From the NCBI GenBank assembly GCA_028873965.1, contig JAPPMU010000003.1:116171-156691 (forward strand): a stretch of DNA of 40,521 nucleotides, written 5' to 3'. Position 1 is the first letter of the stretch. Each line of letters starts with the position of its first letter. Under the pieces are notes generated by a model. It ran no database searches and had not been told where the DNA came from. It saw nothing but the letters and a program-made list of their open reading frames with translations. Below, piece by piece: positions 16,583 to 24,596 of the stretch. This stretch comes from Chloroflexota bacterium. GTDB lineage: Bacteria > Chloroflexota > Dehalococcoidia > Lucifugimonadales > UBA3495. The translations under genes and the position numbers were made by a program.

Positions 16583-16667
16583 GTTCCTGCGAAAGCAGGA
16601 ACCCAGAAAGATCACTTCCAGCCGAGTATTTTGCACCCCTGGATTCCGGCTTTCGCCGGAATGACGG
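16583..16667. repeat. double-hairpin interspersed repeat between two convergent genes
   Basis: Hairpin one is GTTCCTGC-GAAA-GCAGGAAC (16583-16602). Hairpin two is ATTCCGGC-TTTC-GCCGGAATGAC (around 16641-16667). It separates the convergent NrtS-like gene and lexA and could terminate both. It is the same family as the elements near 2.2, 7.0 and 10.5 kb. Confidence 0.65.
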
Positions 16668-16701
16668 GATATGTCGGAATGACGAAGTTTGTCAACGGGC
16701 C

Positions 16702-17355
16702 CTAGAACTGCCGGAGCACTTCCACCACGCGGCCCTTCACCTCCACGTTGTCCGCCGACACGTAGATCGGGTCCATGGTGCTGTTGGCCGGCTGCAGCCG
16801 GACCTGGTCGCCCTCGCGGAAGAACTTTTTGAGGGTCGCCTCTTCTTCCTCTTTCAGCCAGGCCACCACCATCTCGCCGTTGCGGGCCGTGTTGGTCGGC
16901 TTGATGACCACCACGTCCCCGTCGTCGATCAGAGCGTCGATCATCGACGTGCCCTTGACCGACAGCGCGTACAGCGTCCCGTGCCGTTTCTTGAGGTCCG
17001 GCCTGACCTCCACGATGTCGAACTCGGCGGCCGAGCCGACCCCTTCCGAGGAGAAAGCCGGTATCGGCTCGCCGGCGGCGATGCTGCCCACTATCTGCAC
17101 CCGGGCGGCGCCGTTGGCCACCGGCAGGCCGGTTTCATCCAGCAGTTCGATCCCTCGGGCCACTTCCGAGCGACGCTTCAGATACCCGTCCCGCTCCATC
17201 AATCGCAGGTTGTAATCGACAACCGACGTGCTGCTGATGCTGCATCCCCGCTGAATGTCCCGCACCGTCGGTGGGATGCCGTTCTCGTCCAGGAAATGCT
17301 CGATGAAATCCAGGATTTGTTGCTGTCGTGGCCTCAGATTCTTCTTCGGTGGCAT
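16702..17355 (-). CDS. lexA: SOS repressor LexA
   Basis: 217 aa. The N-terminal winged helix (RQQQILDFIEHFLDENGIPPTVRDIQRGCSISSTSVVDYNLRLMERDGYLKR) binds the SOS box. The C-terminal S24 peptidase domain has the self-cleavage site Ala94-Gly95 in SIAAGEP, Ser137 in KGTSMID and Lys176 in EATLKKF as the catalytic dyad. The ATG at 17355 has GGAGGA seven bases upstream; a GTG five codons earlier overlaps that site and is unlikely. Upstream are a strong promoter and one LexA box overlapping the transcribed start region, so it is autoregulated. DNA damage would free SOS genes after RecA-stimulated self-cleavage; ruvB lies 3 kb away, but no box was seen at its start. Confidence 0.95.
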   Translation of the reverse strand: MPPKKNLRPRQQQILDFIEHFLDENGIPPTVRDIQRGCSISSTSVVDYNLRLMERDGYLKRRSEVARGIELLDETGLPVANGAARVQIVGSIAAGEPIPAFSSEGVGSAAEFDIVEVRPDLKKRHGTLYALSVKGTSMIDALIDDGDVVVIKPTNTARNGEMVVAWLKEEEEATLKKFFREGDQVRLQPANSTMDPIYVSADNVEVKGRVVEVLRQF

Positions 17356-17392
17356 ACGGGCTTCCTCCACACTGTGTGCATTTTCTGCATCG

Positions 17393-17406
17393 CAAACTAA
17401 TGTTCG
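17393..17406 (-). promoter_or_regulatory. LexA operator (SOS box) of lexA
   Basis: On the minus strand it reads CGAACATTAGTTTG, which fits the Gram-positive-type consensus CGAAC-N4-GTTYG. It lies eight bases downstream of the -10 element and 37 bases before the lexA start, a place where bound LexA would block transcription. Confidence 0.8.
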
Positions 17407-17414
17407 GCACCGAT

Positions 17415-17443
17415 ATGCTAATAAATCAGCGAAGGGTTGTCAA
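17415..17443 (-). promoter_or_regulatory. lexA promoter
   Basis: On the minus strand a perfect TTGACA (17443-17438) is followed after 17 bases by TAGCAT (17420-17415). Confidence 0.75.
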
Positions 17444-17560
17444 CACACCACGGTCACCAATCCGTAACCGGCGACCTCGTTGACCATCGTCTTCTTGCGC
17501 CGTCGCCTTGTCTCGGGTCCGGTGTGGGCGATTGCCGCTTCGTGCGCGGCCAAACCGATA

Positions 17561-17597
17561 AAACGAAGCGCCCGCAGGGTCCGACCGACCCTCGGGC
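17561..17597 (-). terminator. rho-independent terminator of rpsT
   Basis: On the minus strand GCCCGAGGGTC and GACCCTGCGGGC pair around a short loop, with one bulge. The sequence GCTTCGTTTT follows. It lies 28 bases after the rpsT stop. Confidence 0.6.
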
Positions 17598-17624
17598 AAT
17601 CCGTTGCGGTGATGCGCCGGAAAT

Positions 17625-17879
17625 CTAGCCGGCGCGGGATCGATTGAGCGCCGCCGCCAGACGGCCCTTCCGCCGGGATGCGTTGTTCTTGTGCAGTATG
17701 CCTTTCCTGACCGCCACGTCGAGCATGCTCATGGCATTGCGCACCGCTTCTTCGGAATCAGGATCGGCGGTCGCCACGGCGCGGCGGGCGCGATTGATGG
17801 CGGTGCGGGTGGCGCGACGGGCGCTCATGTTACGTGAGTAGCGCTTTACGGATTTGCGGTGGGCTTTCTGAGCCGGCAA
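17625..17879 (-). CDS. rpsT: 30S ribosomal protein S20
   Basis: 84 aa, normal length and very basic. SVKRYSRNMSARRATRTAINRARRAV, then AVRNAMSMLDVAVRKGILHKNNASRRKGRLAAALNRS follow the three-helix S20 pattern, including the conserved KGxxHKNxAxRxKSRL block. The TTG at 17879 is chosen because AGGAG lies eight bases before it; a GTG three codons earlier would overlap that site. It is a single-gene transcript ending in a hairpin terminator. It is the last recognisable gene before the change of strand composition. Confidence 0.93.
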   Translation of the reverse strand: MPAQKAHRKSVKRYSRNMSARRATRTAINRARRAVATADPDSEEAVRNAMSMLDVAVRKGILHKNNASRRKGRLAAALNRSRAG

Positions 17880-17892
17880 CGTGATCACTCCT

Positions 17893-18302
17893 GGAAACTG
17901 TTTTTCGGAGACAAGATGTTACCAAACCCTTTCCCCGTTTGTCATCATGTCGCTTACGGGGTAACTGTTCAGACTTGCGGGGAAAATGTCATTGCGAGCG
18001 CAGCGTGGCAATCCCGACGCCGTAGCCGCGACGTCTGCCCCAAAGGGTTCCCCTACGTCGGTAGTGACTCAGTTTGAAATGGGGTATCGGGAATCTTGAT
18101 AGTAGCGAGGATGGCTTGTCGGTTCGGCGCGGTTGGCGCTTGTTGCGACGTCTCGCTCCTACCCTTGGAGGGTGCGGACTGGCATCGTTCTTTTGATGGA
18201 TTCCCGCACGCGGAATAAGCGTCGCCGTTGGGGCTGGTGTGGTAAGTTTGCGCCGTTTTGATCGCGGTGGCGTCTATTTTCGTCGCGGGAAACAGTGCAG
18301 CT
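17893..18302. other. intergenic region with repeat fragments and GC-skew switch
   Basis: No gene is supported here. At 17956-17970 lies GTAACTGTTCAG, the same end as the MITE-like element near 10.4 kb. It is followed by CATTGCGAGCGCAGCGTGGC (17990-18009), a repeat type common in bacterial intergenic DNA. Left of this region the plus strand is C-rich in genes of both orientations, right of it G/T-rich. No cluster of DnaA boxes was recognised. Confidence 0.6.
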
Positions 18303-19547
18303 ATGGCAACACGTTGGGGACAGGTTCGTTCGTTTCTTTGGTCCCGCTCATTGTGGCTTCTGGGAAGCGGTTGGTACCGGCTAAGCTCGTTCGGACAGGC
18401 TGACCTGCGCCGCGCGTTGGTCGGCTACATCTGTGTTCACTGGGTGGTGGCCTTGGTTCTGCTGGGGATGCTCGTCTATCGTCCGGTCGGCACGCGCACA
18501 GAAATTCTCCTTTACTGGGGGCTGTGGCTGACGCTGGTGGTATGCGTAGGAGGAATGACCTACCGTGTCTTGGCGCACCGTGTGCTGCGCCAGTGGTACC
18601 TGCTGGTTTTCTGCTTTTTGGACGCGGTGCTGGTGTCGTCCGCCGTGGTCACGGGCGGTGGGTTCATCCATGAGTATCACCATCTTTTCTACTATCCGGT
18701 GGTGGCGTCGTCCGGTTTCGTCATGGGTTCGGTGCGGGCGAGCCTGCTCTGCTGCACCGGTGTGGTGGCTTTCTACGTTCTGGTGGCGTTGGGACTGGGG
18801 GACGGGATTGACCTGGATAGTCGTGAGGGCAGGGTTCTGCTGGTGCGGGTGCTGTCGCTGTACGTGGTGAACGCGATGGTGGCGTTGTCGTGCCGGTTTG
18901 AGCGGCTGCGGTTGCGCGATGCCTTTGGTCGGGAGCGGGCGTTGCTCCAGGAGCGGGTGGAGTTCTCGCGTTCGCTGCACGACACGGCGGCGCAGTCGGC
19001 GTACGTGGTTTCGCTGGGTCTCGACGCGGCTGCCGCTGATGCGGGGGAGCGGGATTCGGCGCTGGTCGGCCGTTTGCGGGCCACGTCCAATTTGGCGCGT
19101 GGCATGGTGTGGCAGCTCCGGCACCTGATTGACGTTGGCGGTCTCTACGAGGGGGAGAGTTTGCGTAGCGCCGTGCGCTCACACGTCGTCAGTTTCACGA
19201 ACGTGACGTCGTTGCCGGTGGAGTTCTCGGTGGTGGGCGACGAGCCGGAGTTGCCGTTGGAGGTGCGGCGGGTGCTCTTCACGGTAGCGCACAACGCGCT
19301 GGCCAACGTGTACCGCCATGCTGGAGCAAGCCGGGTTCTGGTGGAGTTGGCGTTTGGCGACGGCGTCGTCAGTCTGACGGTTTCTGACGACGGCGTGGGG
19401 CTGCCGGAGGATTACGAGTCCCGTGGTCAGGGTTTCGGGAACATGGCTCGGGACCTGGAACGCGTGGGTGGGCGTCTGGTCGTCGAACGGTCGGGCGCGT
19501 TGGGAGGCGCCGTGGTGGGAGGTGAGATTTCAACTTCAGGGGTTTAG
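18303..19547 (+). CDS. membrane sensor histidine kinase (NarL/DesK-like, HisKA_3 type)
   Basis: 414 aa. About six hydrophobic helices fill residues 40-195. After a short linker comes the phosphoacceptor helix with SRSLHDTAAQ (His226), then the ATPase domain: N-box FTVAHNALANVYRHAGAS near 326-343, G1 DDGVG near 362, and G2 GQGFGNMARD near 375. The kinase phosphorylates itself and passes the phosphate to the adjacent response regulator 10 bases downstream. There is no extracellular domain of size, so the signal is probably sensed in or at the membrane. The ATG at 18303 was chosen over a TTG at 18258; neither has a strong ribosome site. Its wobble positions are G/T-rich, unlike plus-strand genes to the left. 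Confidence 0.88.
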   Translation: MATRWGQVRSFLWSRSLWLLGSGWYRLSSFGQADLRRALVGYICVHWVVALVLLGMLVYRPVGTRTEILLYWGLWLTLVVCVGGMTYRVLAHRVLRQWYLLVFCFLDAVLVSSAVVTGGGFIHEYHHLFYYPVVASSGFVMGSVRASLLCCTGVVAFYVLVALGLGDGIDLDSREGRVLLVRVLSLYVVNAMVALSCRFERLRLRDAFGRERALLQERVEFSRSLHDTAAQSAYVVSLGLDAAAADAGERDSALVGRLRATSNLARGMVWQLRHLIDVGGLYEGESLRSAVRSHVVSFTNVTSLPVEFSVVGDEPELPLEVRRVLFTVAHNALANVYRHAGASRVLVELAFGDGVVSLTVSDDGVGLPEDYESRGQGFGNMARDLERVGGRLVVERSGALGGAVVGGEISTSGV

Positions 19548-19557
19548 CGAGGTGTGT

Positions 19558-20232
19558 ATGAATGTTGATGTCGTTACGGTGGTCTTGGTGGACGACCACT
19601 CGATAGTGCGTGAAGGTCTCCGTGAGGTCATTGAGGGGACGGGGGAGTTCCAGGTGGTGGGTGAGGCGGGCGACGGTTTCGAGGCGGTCGAAGTCGTCAG
19701 CCGTTCGCGCCCGGACTTGGTGCTGATGGACGTGTTGATGCCGGGCATGGACGGTGTGCTGGCGTGCCGGGAGATCATGGAGCAGGCACCGGGCACCAAG
19801 GTGGTGATCCTGACGGTGCTCGGTGGGCGGAACGCGGTGGTCAGCGCCCTGGCGGCGGGCGCGACAGGTTATCTTTGCAAGGACACGAACCGAGAGCGGT
19901 TGCTGGCGACGTTGCGGGACGTGGCGTCTGGAGAGTTTCGAGTGCCGGCTGAGACGTTGGGCAAGGTCTTTGCTGATCTGTGGCGGGACTACCCGCGTGA
20001 TGCGGCGGAGCAGGTGGGTCTGACGGAACGGGAGCGGGAGATACTGGTCGCGTTCGTGGAAGGGCTGTCGTATTCGGAGATTGCGGTGCAGCGTTCGGTG
20101 AAGCCGGCAACGGTGAGGAACGCGATTTACGGCGTGCAGGACAAGGTGGGGGTGGGCAACATGCAGCAGCTGGTGGTTTGGGCGGTTCAAAATGGCGTAG
20201 TGCCGGTATCGGTGCCGCTGCGCTTGTCTTGA
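19558..20232 (+). CDS. NarL/FixJ-family response regulator
   Basis: 224 aa. The receiver domain has acidic residues at 12-13 (VDDH), the phosphorylated Asp58 in LVLMDVLMPGMDG, Thr near 86 and Lys108 in YLCKD. The C-terminal LuxR-type helix-turn-helix spans about residues 158-215: LTEREREILVAFVEGLSYSEIAVQRSVKPATVRNAIYGVQDKVGVGN. The usual recognition-helix start TVKNHV is TVRNAI here. It follows the kinase gene after ten bases and is surely its partner. The targets are unknown. Confidence 0.93.
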   Translation: MNVDVVTVVLVDDHSIVREGLREVIEGTGEFQVVGEAGDGFEAVEVVSRSRPDLVLMDVLMPGMDGVLACREIMEQAPGTKVVILTVLGGRNAVVSALAAGATGYLCKDTNRERLLATLRDVASGEFRVPAETLGKVFADLWRDYPRDAAEQVGLTEREREILVAFVEGLSYSEIAVQRSVKPATVRNAIYGVQDKVGVGNMQQLVVWAVQNGVVPVSVPLRLS

Positions 20233-20312
20233 CGAGTTGTGATTGGGGTTGCGAACGGCTGGGTTGCGGGTGGTTATGAGACGCGCTGATGGTGTTCGCT
20301 GGTGTGCGCGCG

Positions 20313-21404
20313 TCAGCGGTCGGGTAGCAGTCGTTGCTGCTGGGGTTTTTCCGTGCCGGGTTTCGACGGTGCGCCGACGTACTGGTACGCCAGCCGGGTG
20401 GCGACGCGGCCTCGTGGGGTGCGTTCGAGGAAGCCCTGCTGTATGAGGAACGGTTCGAGGACTTCCATGACGGTGCTGGTGTCTTCGCCGAGGGATGTTG
20501 CGAGGGTGTCGAGTCCGACGGGTCCGCCGTTGAACTTCTCGATGATGTTGTTCAGCAGGCGGTGGTCGGTTTCGTCGAGTCCCCGGGCGTCGACGCCCAG
20601 GCTGTCCAATGCCTTGCTGGCGACCGGACCGGTGACGCGGTTTGCGGCGCGCACCAGCGCGTAGTCCCGGGCGCGGCGCAGCAGGCGGTTGCCGATGCGT
20701 GGGGTGCCGCGGGAGCGGATTGCGACCTCGCGCCGGCCCTCGTCGTCGGCATCGATTTCGAGGATGCGGGCGGAGCGGCTGACCACCGTTGCCATGTCGT
20801 GGTCGGAGTAGTAGTCGAGTCGGAGCACGGAGCCGAAGCGGTCGCGCAGTGGGGCGCTGACCATGGAGTAGCGGGTGGTGGCGCCGACGAGGGTGAACGG
20901 GTTGATGCGGAGGTTGATGTTCCGCGCGGAGAGGCCCTTGCCGACGACCCACGACAGGAAGAAGTCTTCCATGGCGGAGTAGAGGACTTCCTCGACGGCG
21001 TGATTGAGGCGGTGGATCTCGTCGATGAACAGCACGTCGTTGGGCTGTAGCCCGGTGAGGATGGCGGCGACGTCGCTGGGGCGTTCGATGGCGGGTCCCG
21101 AGGTGGTCTTGATGGTGGCGTGCATCTCGTGGGCGATGATGTTGGCCAGGGTGGTCTTGCCCAAGCCCGGTGGGCCGTAGATCACGACGTGGTCGAGGGG
21201 TTCCTCGCGGATGCGGGCGGCGGCGATGGCGATGCTGAGGTTTTCCTTGACTTGGGCTTGGCCGACGAAGTTTGCGAGTTGGGCGGGGCGCAGGCGCGTT
21301 TCGTGCTCCTGCTCGTCGGTTTGGGCGTTGGGAGAGACTTGTCGGTTTTCGGGTTGTCCAGTCTCGTTCTGGCGTGCCGCGTTGGCCGTTTTGGTCGTGG
21401 TCAT
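20313..21404 (-). CDS. ruvB: Holliday junction branch migration helicase RuvB
   Basis: 363 aa. Walker [10 protein letters not shown], Walker B DEIHRLN, sensor I GATTR and the arginine finger region PLRDRFG are all present, then the winged helix ending ([29 protein letters not shown]). With RuvA it drives branch migration of Holliday junctions. The first 45 residues or so before [11 protein letters not shown] are a polar Gln/Asn-rich extension. The ATG at 21404 has AAGG close upstream; the frame is open much further (to 21902) but that part is compositionally non-coding. ruvA and ruvC are not adjacent. Confidence 0.95.
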   Translation of the reverse strand: MTTTKTANAARQNETGQPENRQVSPNAQTDEQEHETRLRPAQLANFVGQAQVKENLSIAIAAARIREEPLDHVVIYGPPGLGKTTLANIIAHEMHATIKTTSGPAIERPSDVAAILTGLQPNDVLFIDEIHRLNHAVEEVLYSAMEDFFLSWVVGKGLSARNINLRINPFTLVGATTRYSMVSAPLRDRFGSVLRLDYYSDHDMATVVSRSARILEIDADDEGRREVAIRSRGTPRIGNRLLRRARDYALVRAANRVTGPVASKALDSLGVDARGLDETDHRLLNNIIEKFNGGPVGLDTLATSLGEDTSTVMEVLEPFLIQQGFLERTPRGRVATRLAYQYVGAPSKPGTEKPQQQRLLPDR

Positions 21405-21566
21405 TGTGGCCTTGGTTCCTTTGGTTGATCTGAGCATGTTTGGCGGGACGGCAATGGTGGTTGTGTAATCCGTCGCTTTGGGGTTTGCGCGGTCCGGCTC
21501 TCGGGACCTATGAGGGCCTGCGTCTTGTGGTGAAGCGGGCTGCTGGGTCTGCGCTTGGCGTCCTTC

Positions 21567-21625
21567 GTTGCTTTGCCAACGACGCGTATGATGCCCAGTT
21601 TCGGCTGGAAACGGTCCTTGGGCGC
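21567..21625 (+). repeat. dispersed ~60-bp repeat, copy 1
   Basis: Ends with a 28-base core, GTTTCGGCTGGAAACGG then TCCTTGGGCGC (21598-21625), preceded by TATGAT and, further up, GTTGC. The same layout recurs near 25.95 and 30.53 kb. The surrounding gap 21405-21958 holds no supported gene. Confidence 0.5.
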
Positions 21626-21958
21626 ATTTGCGTGGCATTGGTGCGGAAATTGTGCCACTGATGCGTAAGTGCGCCGGAGGACGCGTTTGGCGCCCAGTGG
21701 GGACTGGGAACGGCGGCGGCGGCTGACTGCCAATTGTATGATGGGCGCACTGGTCGTCGTGTCTTGGACGACGATCTGGAACTGCTGGGCCATGTGGTGT
21801 GCCTCGGCATTCCGGTGCTTGACTTGGTGGGGGATCTGGTAGTCGGCGCTGCTGCGCTTTTCCCGTGGCGGACATCAGCCGCCGGCGATGCTCCCGGGGC
21901 AAGTTTCTGCGGCGTGCGTAACATTGCAGTATTCCGTATCACAGGGAGTGCCGGCATC

Positions 21959-22354
21959 ATGACGACGACCAACGACGAACACGCCGACTTGGGGCGGCTG
22001 GTTGCCGATTACGAGGCCACTCATGAGCGGGTCCTGAAACTTCGGGCCCGCTTGGCTCGGACGGCGGGCATCTGGACCAACTTCGTCGGCATCTTGAACC
22101 AGAATCCGGAGGCTGTCCGGAGCAGCGGCGACACCGTCCTCTTGGGCGACAACAACGTGATGCCCCGCTCCGAGCTCGAGGTGGGGCAAGTTCTCCACGA
22201 ACTCGAGCATCTCCGGGAGGCCGCGGCCCACGAACGGGAGTTGGAGCGTCGCTTGGACGAAGCCGACAAGCGCTGGATTGTTGAGGGGCTCAGAAACCGG
22301 AGGGTTTCCCGAGACGCGGTCGAGCAGCGTGACCTGCTGAGCCGGCGGGCGTGA
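21959..22354 (+). CDS. hypothetical coiled-coil protein
   Basis: 131 aa, soluble. Long stretches of Glu, Arg and Leu in heptad-like order (residues 5-40 and 80-115) predict a coiled coil; the middle (GILNQNPEAVRSSGDTVLLGDNNVMPRSELE) is less regular. No family recognised. The ATG at 21959 has GGGAG about ten bases upstream. It opens a run of small plus-strand genes ending with the GIY-YIG gene. Confidence 0.55.
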   Translation: MTTTNDEHADLGRLVADYEATHERVLKLRARLARTAGIWTNFVGILNQNPEAVRSSGDTVLLGDNNVMPRSELEVGQVLHELEHLREAAAHERELERRLDEADKRWIVEGLRNRRVSRDAVEQRDLLSRRA

Positions 22355-22495
22355 TGTTTCAATTCGCGCTGGCCGAAGTCCCTCTACAGTGGTGTCGTGT
22401 GCATCTCCGGCAATGCACGGCGGGTCGTTCGCCGGGTGTACGGCGTAGGGATGCTGAGTCCAGACGAAGGTGCTTTTTCGTCACTGAGGTGTATC

Positions 22496-22657
22496 GTGAG
22501 TCGCCGCAAGAAAATCTTGATTGCCTTGGTGTCGCTTCCCGTAGGCATGGGCGTTTACTGGCTCGCCGGTTTCATCGGCTTGTTTGCCGTGTTTGCCGTT
22601 GCAACGCTGACAGCATGGGCGCGGATGAAGTGGTCGCGTAGGCGACCTTCGTCGTGA
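22496..22657 (+). CDS. small membrane protein, 53 aa
   Basis: A GTG start at 22496 with GAGG just upstream gives (M)SRRKKILIALVSLPVGMGVYWLAGFIGLFAVFAVATLTAWARMKWSRRRPSS. This is one long or two short hydrophobic helices between Arg/Lys-rich ends. Not recognised. The stop overlaps the GTG of the next possible small frame. Confidence 0.45.
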   Translation: MSRRKKILIALVSLPVGMGVYWLAGFIGLFAVFAVATLTAWARMKWSRRRPSS

Positions 22658-22857
22658 CCTCGACCAGTTCGGTGGTTTCCGTTTTGGCTTCCATTTGGCG
22701 GGTTGCGGAGGAAACCCCGTGGGGCGGACTAGCAGGTGAAGCGGTACTGGAGAACATGAGGGCAGCCGTCATTCTGTTGGTAGTGGCTATTGTGACCATG
22801 GGGGCGAGCTATCATCAGCCAGTTCCGGCTGTGTCGGAGACGTGGGTGAGACCATGA
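22654..22857 (+). CDS. possible small protein with one membrane helix
   Basis: 67 aa from a GTG overlapping the previous stop. An inner ATG at 22756 with GGAG just upstream would give a 33-residue peptide, MRAAVILLVVAIVTMGASYHQPVPAV. The single hydrophobic helix and the second ribosome site favour the short form. Weak support. Confidence 0.3.
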   Translation: MTSTSSVVSVLASIWRVAEETPWGGLAGEAVLENMRAAVILLVVAIVTMGASYHQPVPAVSETWVRP

Positions 22858-22876
22858 CCGGCATTTTGACGAGATA

Positions 22877-23122
22877 TTGACGGGGCCGGCGGCGGACGCC
22901 CTGCGTGCTGGTGATGATCACCACCATGCTGGAAGGGTGAGCGAGGCGCTGCGGTCCTACATGGAGGCGGATGCCTTGGCAAAGGAGGGGCGTCTCTTCG
23001 ATGAGAGTAGGGGCTGTATGGGCAATTTCGTACTTTGGGCGTATGGCAGCGGTTTTATAGTAATTCTGTTGGTAATGGCCATTGTCGCTGGTTGGTGCTT
23101 TGGCAGGAGACGTAAACGCTGA
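22877..23122 (+). CDS. small hypothetical protein with C-terminal membrane helix
   Basis: 81 aa from a TTG. The first half is polar and helical (VSEALRSYMEADALAKEGRLFDESRG). The second half is one membrane helix, FIVILLVMAIVAGWCFG, followed by Arg/Lys. The start is uncertain (TTG 22877, GTG 22937 or ATG 23017). Its stop overlaps the ATG of the GIY-YIG gene, so the two are translationally linked. Confidence 0.45.
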   Translation: MTGPAADALRAGDDHHHAGRVSEALRSYMEADALAKEGRLFDESRGCMGNFVLWAYGSGFIVILLVMAIVAGWCFGRRRKR

Positions 23123-23799
23123 TGTATTGGCATGAACCTGAAGACCTCGGGCCTGAGCAGGATGTGCGTGATGCCCAGCTGGGGCGGCGTGATTTCTACG
23201 TCTATGTCCTCGAGACGACGCATGGCCACTATGTGGGCCACACGGGGAGGCTGGTGCCGCGGGTAGGCGAGCACGAGCGCGGCGAGGTGATGACTACGGC
23301 GGGGACCAATCCGCGGCTTGTCGGCTACGCGTGGTTTCCCACACGGCAGAGGGCGGCGGAATTTGAAGCGCAGATGAAGACTTGTCGTGATAACCGGGTG
23401 TCGGGGTTCCAGCAGTGGTGTGGGCGTGAGCCGATGCCTTGGGTGTGGAACTCGGGTACTGCGGAGGAAGACCCGACTTGGGGCGAACCCGTCAGTGACT
23501 GGCGAGAAACTAATCGCGCTTGGGTGCAGTCTGAAGAGTACCAAGAGTGGTCGGCGGCTAGGGAGCAGCGGACTGCGGGGGAGAACCGTGATTTGCTGGA
23601 GCGAGCCGTTGACGGATGTCTGATTGGGATGGCGCATATCCTGGTGTTCGTTTTGATCGGGCTGGTTTCTGTTCTTTTCGGGTTGCTTTATGTTTCAGGA
23701 TTTCTCATTCAACGGTCGCTGATGTTGGTGCAGTGGGCATTGCATCGGCTGATTTCCGTGCGCCCAGGGTCGCGGAGAGGCTCTGAAACTGGTTCGTAG
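23122..23799 (+). CDS. GIY-YIG domain protein anchored in the membrane
   Basis: 225 aa. Residues 25-90 read FYVYVLETTHGHYVGHTGRLVPRVGEHERG and further LVGYAWFPTRQRAAEFEAQMK, following the GIY-YIG order: YVY, HYVGHT, the catalytic Arg in the next helix and a downstream Glu. The middle is Trp-rich. Two hydrophobic helices follow at about 168-200 (ILVFVLIGLVSVLFGLLYVSGF and onward), then a basic tail. GIY-YIG domains cut DNA in repair, restriction and homing; a membrane-anchored version is unusual. The ATG overlaps the previous stop (TGATG). Confidence 0.7.
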   Translation: MYWHEPEDLGPEQDVRDAQLGRRDFYVYVLETTHGHYVGHTGRLVPRVGEHERGEVMTTAGTNPRLVGYAWFPTRQRAAEFEAQMKTCRDNRVSGFQQWCGREPMPWVWNSGTAEEDPTWGEPVSDWRETNRAWVQSEEYQEWSAAREQRTAGENRDLLERAVDGCLIGMAHILVFVLIGLVSVLFGLLYVSGFLIQRSLMLVQWALHRLISVRPGSRRGSETGS

Positions 23800-24060
23800 G
23801 CAATTTCCTCGTCTGGTGCCGAAAATCGCGCCACAGGCCACGAGGCGCAAGGATTTGCAGCATTCATAATGGGTTCCTCGACTGGAAATGAGCTGCCTGA
23901 TACTGATGTCTGGCGATTGCTGGTTTACACGGTTTCCAGGCGGGTACTTAGCCTTGCTGGCCTGCTGGACTCCGTGCCCTTGGGGATTGGGCTGTGAGGA
24001 CGGCGAGGCTGATTTCGCTTGACCGTTGCGTGGCTGGCCATCCCAGGCCGGCAGGTCGTC

Positions 24061-24093
24061 GTTTCAATCCTCACCCGCCCGCAAGGGCGGGTG
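24061..24093. repeat. orphan CRISPR-like repeat with GTTTCAATCC end
   Basis: Starts GTTTCAATCCTCACC and continues into the perfect stem CCGCCC-GCAA-GGGCGG. The ATTGAAAC end on the opposite strand and the GC-rich stem are typical of type I-C and type III repeats. Only one copy is present. It could also act as a transcription hairpin. Confidence 0.45.
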
Positions 24094-24098
24094 TTACT

Positions 24099-24126
24099 GG
24101 TCTATCCCCGCGTGTGCCGGGGAACC
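24099..24126. repeat. orphan type I-E-like CRISPR repeat
   Basis: 28 bases beginning GGTCTATCCCCGCG and ending GTGCCGGGGAACC, the form known from many type I-E arrays. It lies six bases after the other orphan repeat. It differs from the array at 26.6 kb but shares its GGTCTATCC start with that array's degenerate last repeat. Confidence 0.65.
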
Positions 24127-24596
24127 CGACTCAGAGTTTGGCCGTTGGTGGATAGAATTCGACCGCTGAAAGGACGAACTCAGCGCCGTGGGTGGCGTTC
24201 AATTCGGTAATGCCACCGGCAAGCGACCGTTGTAGTCGCGGTGGTTGTCGTGAAGGGCAGCGGCTCGGTTGCCGCCCTCAGAGGTCATGGGCAGGTACAA
24301 ATTGGCCGTCTGCAGCCGTCCCTTGGGCTCGCTGTGCGAAAATCGCGGCATCTGGCGCCGGAAGCTGCCGGCCCATGGGGCGGCTGGTGTGATCGTTTGA
24401 CGTTTTTAGTGGGCCAAGTCTATTATGCCTCCATCTCGGTAGTGACGCCCCGGCGGGGCTGGATTCGTTCGGGGCTCCCGAGAGGGACAGCGGGATTTCT
24501 CGCAAAGTCGGAGAGGTGCCGGCGCCGGACGTGGTTGCGGGGGTGTTATGCTGGAACATTACCAACCGCGAGACTCGCGACTGAGAGGTGCATAAA

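Larger units (their letters stand above)
23800..24596. other. intergenic region with two orphan CRISPR-like repeats
   Basis: About 800 bases without a supported gene. Besides the two repeat-like sequences listed separately there is a TAGAAT at about 24153 that could be a -10 element, and nothing else recognisable. Confidence 0.5.

Noticed and set aside
17437..17628. Short plus-strand frame between lexA and rpsT
   Set aside because: Overlaps the lexA promoter and the rpsT terminator; no ribosome site.
19369..20952. Minus-strand frame of 527 codons opposite the two-component genes
   Set aside because: Extremely Arg/Pro/His-rich; an antisense shadow of the histidine kinase and response regulator genes.
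20233..21420. LexA box near ruvB
   Set aside because: No CGAAC-N4-GTTYG sequence was found around the ruvB start.
21405..21902. N-terminal extension of ruvB
   Set aside because: The frame is open but Pro/Arg/Gln-rich without motifs; a good start with a nearby ribosome site exists at 21404.
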